Source of the DNA: Zelopaecilomyces penicillatus
Lineage: Eukaryota > Ascomycota > Sordariomycetes > Hypocreales > Pseudodiploosporaceae
NCBI GenBank assembly: GCA_005765155.1
Contig: VCCP01000002.1
Coordinates: 5,766,001-5,830,000, forward strand
DNA: 64,000 nucleotides
Direction of reading: 5' to 3'
A model generated the notes under the pieces. That model was not told the DNA's origin and ran no database searches. It saw only the letters and a program-made list of their open reading frames with translations. The position numbers and the translations under genes are program-made. This document shows, one piece after another, positions 60,701 through 64,000 of the stretch; position 1 is the stretch's first letter, and each line of letters starts with the position of its first letter.

Positions 60701-63700
60701 TGGTTGAATTGGCAGCTTCTCAAAGATTATGGCTCTTGTGTGCTGTACGTCACGTGGATCTACACAAGTGCTAGCCACATACTGTATGTGCCTCAGGTTA
60801 TCTCTCTCTCGCATGTTGGGCCTCAGGCTCATCAATAAATTCTTGATAAGTAGGTACCTTAGATACCGATGCCTGTGTGTACAGCATCATTATGCAAAGT
60901 TACAGTGAGATTCTCCCCATCTCCCAGCATCTCCCAGAGGGTTTCAGGCGCCTGGGTTCAAGGGGGGGCCAACACACACCCGACCGTTCTGGTGATTGGA
61001 TGGGGCAATTAAACCCGAGTCCATTGGCCACAAGTCCTTTTCGTTGCCCACTATTACTATCGGGGCAATGACAAGAAGCAATGACGAGCAGAAGACACAA
61101 CATTGAAAAAAGAAAAACAGTTCAACAAGTAGGAGCAGCGCCGACAAAAGGAACCGACAAACATGGCTGGCTGAGACATTTTCTTTTGGCTTGGGATGCA
61201 AAGCACATCACAGCACAACACTGCGCTCTCCCAACCCAGTTGCGTGCGAGTGGGGAGCAATCGCCGACCTGCAACGTCTTTGCAGCTTTATATATACTTA
61301 CCTACCTTGGTAATTACTAGTAGTGTTACCAGTAATATTTGTAGTTATGAGTACGTATTGCGAAAAGGTAGATACAGATACACAGGTAGGTTCCTGGTCA
61401 TCGTGGGTATCCAGTGTTACAGGATGCCACCTGTGAAATCGTCACTTGGATGGGCAGAAGCGAAAAGGAAGCAATGGAACCAAAAAGAATGATATTAATA
61501 AGAAAATTGCAGCTTACAGATTAGCACAATAACAAAAGAGGACGAAGAAGGAGGAGAAGAAGCAAATACAGAAACATACAAGAGCAGGAGGGGGGTCCAG
61601 TTTTTTGCAACTACCTCAACCGTCTTACTTGCTGTGATTTGTTCGTTTGTGGCTACAGTACAAGCCCCGGGTTGTACTTGCGTCTCACCCAATAGACGGA
61701 GATCATCCAGCCAGACTACCTACCTTGTGCTGCTGCTCCGTACTGTACCGCAAGAGATGAGTGTGGTGTAGGTATTCGAGTGTGTGTGTCTCTCTCTGTG
61801 TGAGTGTGTGTGAGTGTGACTATAGCCCATTTCCTCCAATCATGGTATGTTCGCTCCTCCTGCTGCTAACGGGCCAAGGCCATTGCCCATAGCCTGTGGA
61901 TAAGGAGAGAGAGCACCCATCATCGAAACTGCAAGTCATTGGACAAGCGGGCAAGACGAAAAGCAAGTCGGTGAGGGTAGCGAACAACAAGGGGGAGAGA
62001 GGGAGAGGGGTGAGTATACCTCCAATGTTTGCCAGTGTTTGCTAGGTACTATACAATTTTGAAGATGCTTGCTGGTGAGGCTTTTGCTTTCTCCTGTGAC
62101 TTTTCCCCCATCCGGCATGACATATTTCCATACATGTGAAGGCGACTTGCTGCTGCGAACAGCCACGTAATGCCACAAACAAACTACCGATCCCGGAATC
62201 TGGAACAGGAGACGAGAAAGGGGAAATTGAACAGATCCAGAATGAAAAGAGAGCACATGCCCATGATCGCCCTCTGCCAAACCTCGGGATGGCTTGAGTC
62301 GTGCCCAAAGATGTGTTTGGAGGGGGGGCGGGCTTGTGTGAAGCGCCTTCGTCGCCGCTGCTCTCATGATCTTCCATCCGTGCCCTAATACATACACGCA
62401 CGTACATGCATACATGCAGAGAGATTGGTGTTTAGAAAAAGAGAGCCACACCCCCCGATGGTTATGTCTGTCTGTCTGTCTGCAAGATCGCGGTGGCGTG
62501 TGCATTTAGATGCCAAGACAGTGTCGATATATTTCAACCATGAGGCTTGCACTATTTCGCATAGTGCGCAAATAGTAGCATCACTGCGCCTTACCTCTCC
62601 CCGTCTCGCCCGACTGTACGGAATACACGGCTCTCCATGTTGTGCTTCTCTCAAATGTTCAATCTCTTTATTAGACTTCAGAGGAGTGTCGTCGTTGGCA
62701 TACCCCTTGTTCTACAGCCTTCACCCCCCATCGCTGTTGCTAAACCTCGTCTCTAGTTGTTGTCTCTTTTCCGCAGTTGACATGAATAATGACAGTAATT
62801 ACTCACTGTCCTACCTTGTAGGCGCCCTTGTCCCTTGAGTTACGTAGTAGGTGTGACAACTGCACACAGAGAGTTGATGTTCGGATGTCCTGGCCGAATT
62901 TTGCTTATCATTATCACATCTCGTGTAACTTGTATTGCATCCCCGCTGCAACACAAGGGATACTAAAATAACTCTTGTCTCCGCAATGCTCGATTCGTAC
63001 GCCACAGCAACCCATCCAGTGACTCTTGTGGGCATTGGTTAAGTACGTCGTTCAATTGAATACCGTACATTGCGACGAGATGTGTTATAGGAGTAAGTGG
63101 CTGCTTAGCTGTTGAGATTTCCACGAGCACGTTGGGGCAGCATATCGTCAGATTAAGCTAACAGTGGCAAGTTCATTTGTGATCTAGTCATAACTGCTTC
63201 CGAACAAGACATTCTACCGTAAAATCACGATATCATATCCCTCTTTTGTCTGCATAACGATGCGACCTGTACTCTGCATCTTTGTGTCCCGCGGAGTTAA
63301 GAAGAATTCTTCCTCCGCCCCGGTATCTAAGATGAGCTTATAATTACCAGAGAGACAGACACACCATTTCCTTGTTTTATTCCATTTAAGGGACGTTGAA
63401 ATAGACTCCGCTTCACCCCTAGGGACGGGAAAGAGACAAGCAAGGGACCGTGCAGATCGGGTCGGGTGACGAAGCGGCAAGCGACCTCTTCGTTTGTCCG
63501 ACAGCGGGATGAACATGCGGAAGGGGGTGATCAACATATCATGACCGGCTGCTTGCGTCTGCGGGTCACGGCTAGATGCATTGCACAGAAAAGACCGGCT
63601 CTGGGAACCGAATTGACGAGCAAGGTATTCTTTTCGGCTTCAGGCCGAAAGTGTTTGCATACTTTGCCATCAAGTTTGCTAATGAGATATCTCTAGCACA

Positions 63701-64000
63701 CACCCCTCTCCCATTTGGTTTCTGCGAAATGTTTTTGTATCTGAACACCCACCTCTCAAGACGTCCTGCAGGAATACTTATTTGCTCAAAAGATAAGACG
63801 CTGTGATACTCAATGCGCATTGATAGCCCACGGACCACGGATGCGCCAGCCGGGGGGTTTCTAGAAGGGGGGGTATATGACGGGTCATGATGTCCATATT
63901 GGAATGTGTTACAAGCGAGCATCCATGAAAGTATTAGTAGTGGTGTTTGCTTCCTTCCCCCGACTGAAGAGAGCAGGCTGAACCAGGGTTAAGGACTGAT
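57751..64000. other. Gene-free region downstream of the flbC-like gene
   Basis: No gene is supported over 6.2 kb. It contains GA runs (58341-58358), TAATAATGATGA-type repeats (59044-59072), CT runs (59653-59667), TG-rich DNA (about 61780-61820) and TGTC repeats (62466-62482). Two minus-strand frames near the right edge (63922-63572 and 63537-63214) have fairly protein-like composition but no recognised domain and no obvious splice pair. A CTCCGTAC motif is at 61736. Confidence 0.45.

Noticed and set aside
63214..63922. Two minus-strand frames near the right edge, one with a DTGAE string recalling a retroviral-type protease
   Set aside because: The surrounding residues do not fit an aspartic protease and no other retroelement motif is nearby.

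Overview
The window looks like nuclear DNA of a filamentous ascomycete, most likely a Sordariomycete and probably Hypocreales. I base this on short GT-AG introns of about 50-110 bp, long pyrimidine-rich leaders, ascomycete gene families (a Tea1-type kelch protein, a Hsl1/Gin4-type kinase, a peroxisomal malate synthase and a FlbC-like zinc finger), and a tRNA-Gly with a small intron. I could not run a database search, so names rest on reading motifs. Exon joins were worked out by hand, and each protein-coding model given here stays in frame from start to stop.

Layout. 0.5-2.9 kb (minus): long-chain acyl-CoA synthetase, 4 exons, 692 aa. 3-11.6 kb: an accessory-looking stretch with an AT-rich block, a 518-bp hAT-like MITE with 8-bp target duplications and an internal minisatellite, and a small secreted CVNH-domain protein (128 aa, 4 exons). 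11.6-16.4 kb (minus): KOG1/raptor, 1468 aa. 20.0-24.6 kb (plus): Tea1/KelA-like kelch and coiled-coil polarity protein, 1479 aa. 25.8-29.5 kb (minus): SMC5, 1146 or 1157 aa depending on a 33-nt possible intron. 30.1 kb (minus): tRNA-Gly(GCC) with an 11-nt intron. 31.4-35.3 kb (plus): Hsl1/Gin4-type kinase, 1194 aa. 37.2-39.0 kb (plus): glyoxylate-cycle malate synthase, 542 aa, ending in the peroxisomal signal AKL. 39.0-56.4 kb: a 17.4-kb stretch with no convincing gene, rich in microsatellites and containing a 27-nt G run and a 28-nt C run. 56.4-57.75 kb (plus): FlbC-like zinc-finger regulator, 387 aa, behind a 1,078-nt leader with no ATG. 57.75-64 kb: no convincing gene.

The conserved core from 11.6 to 35.3 kb groups genes for growth control (TORC1), polarity (Tea1-like), genome maintenance (Smc5/6) and septin/G2 control (Hsl1/Gin4). 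They lie in divergent or convergent pairs, not operons, so a functional link is only inference. Acyl-CoA synthetase and malate synthase both serve growth on fatty acids but sit 34 kb apart.

I found no clear new multi-gene system. The best leads are the MITE with its minisatellite, the CVNH protein, the ATG-free flbC leader inside a gene desert, a perfect inverted pair of MluI-type boxes upstream of SMC5, a recurrent TACTCCGTA motif in intergenic DNA, and a candidate 33-nt intron in SMC5.
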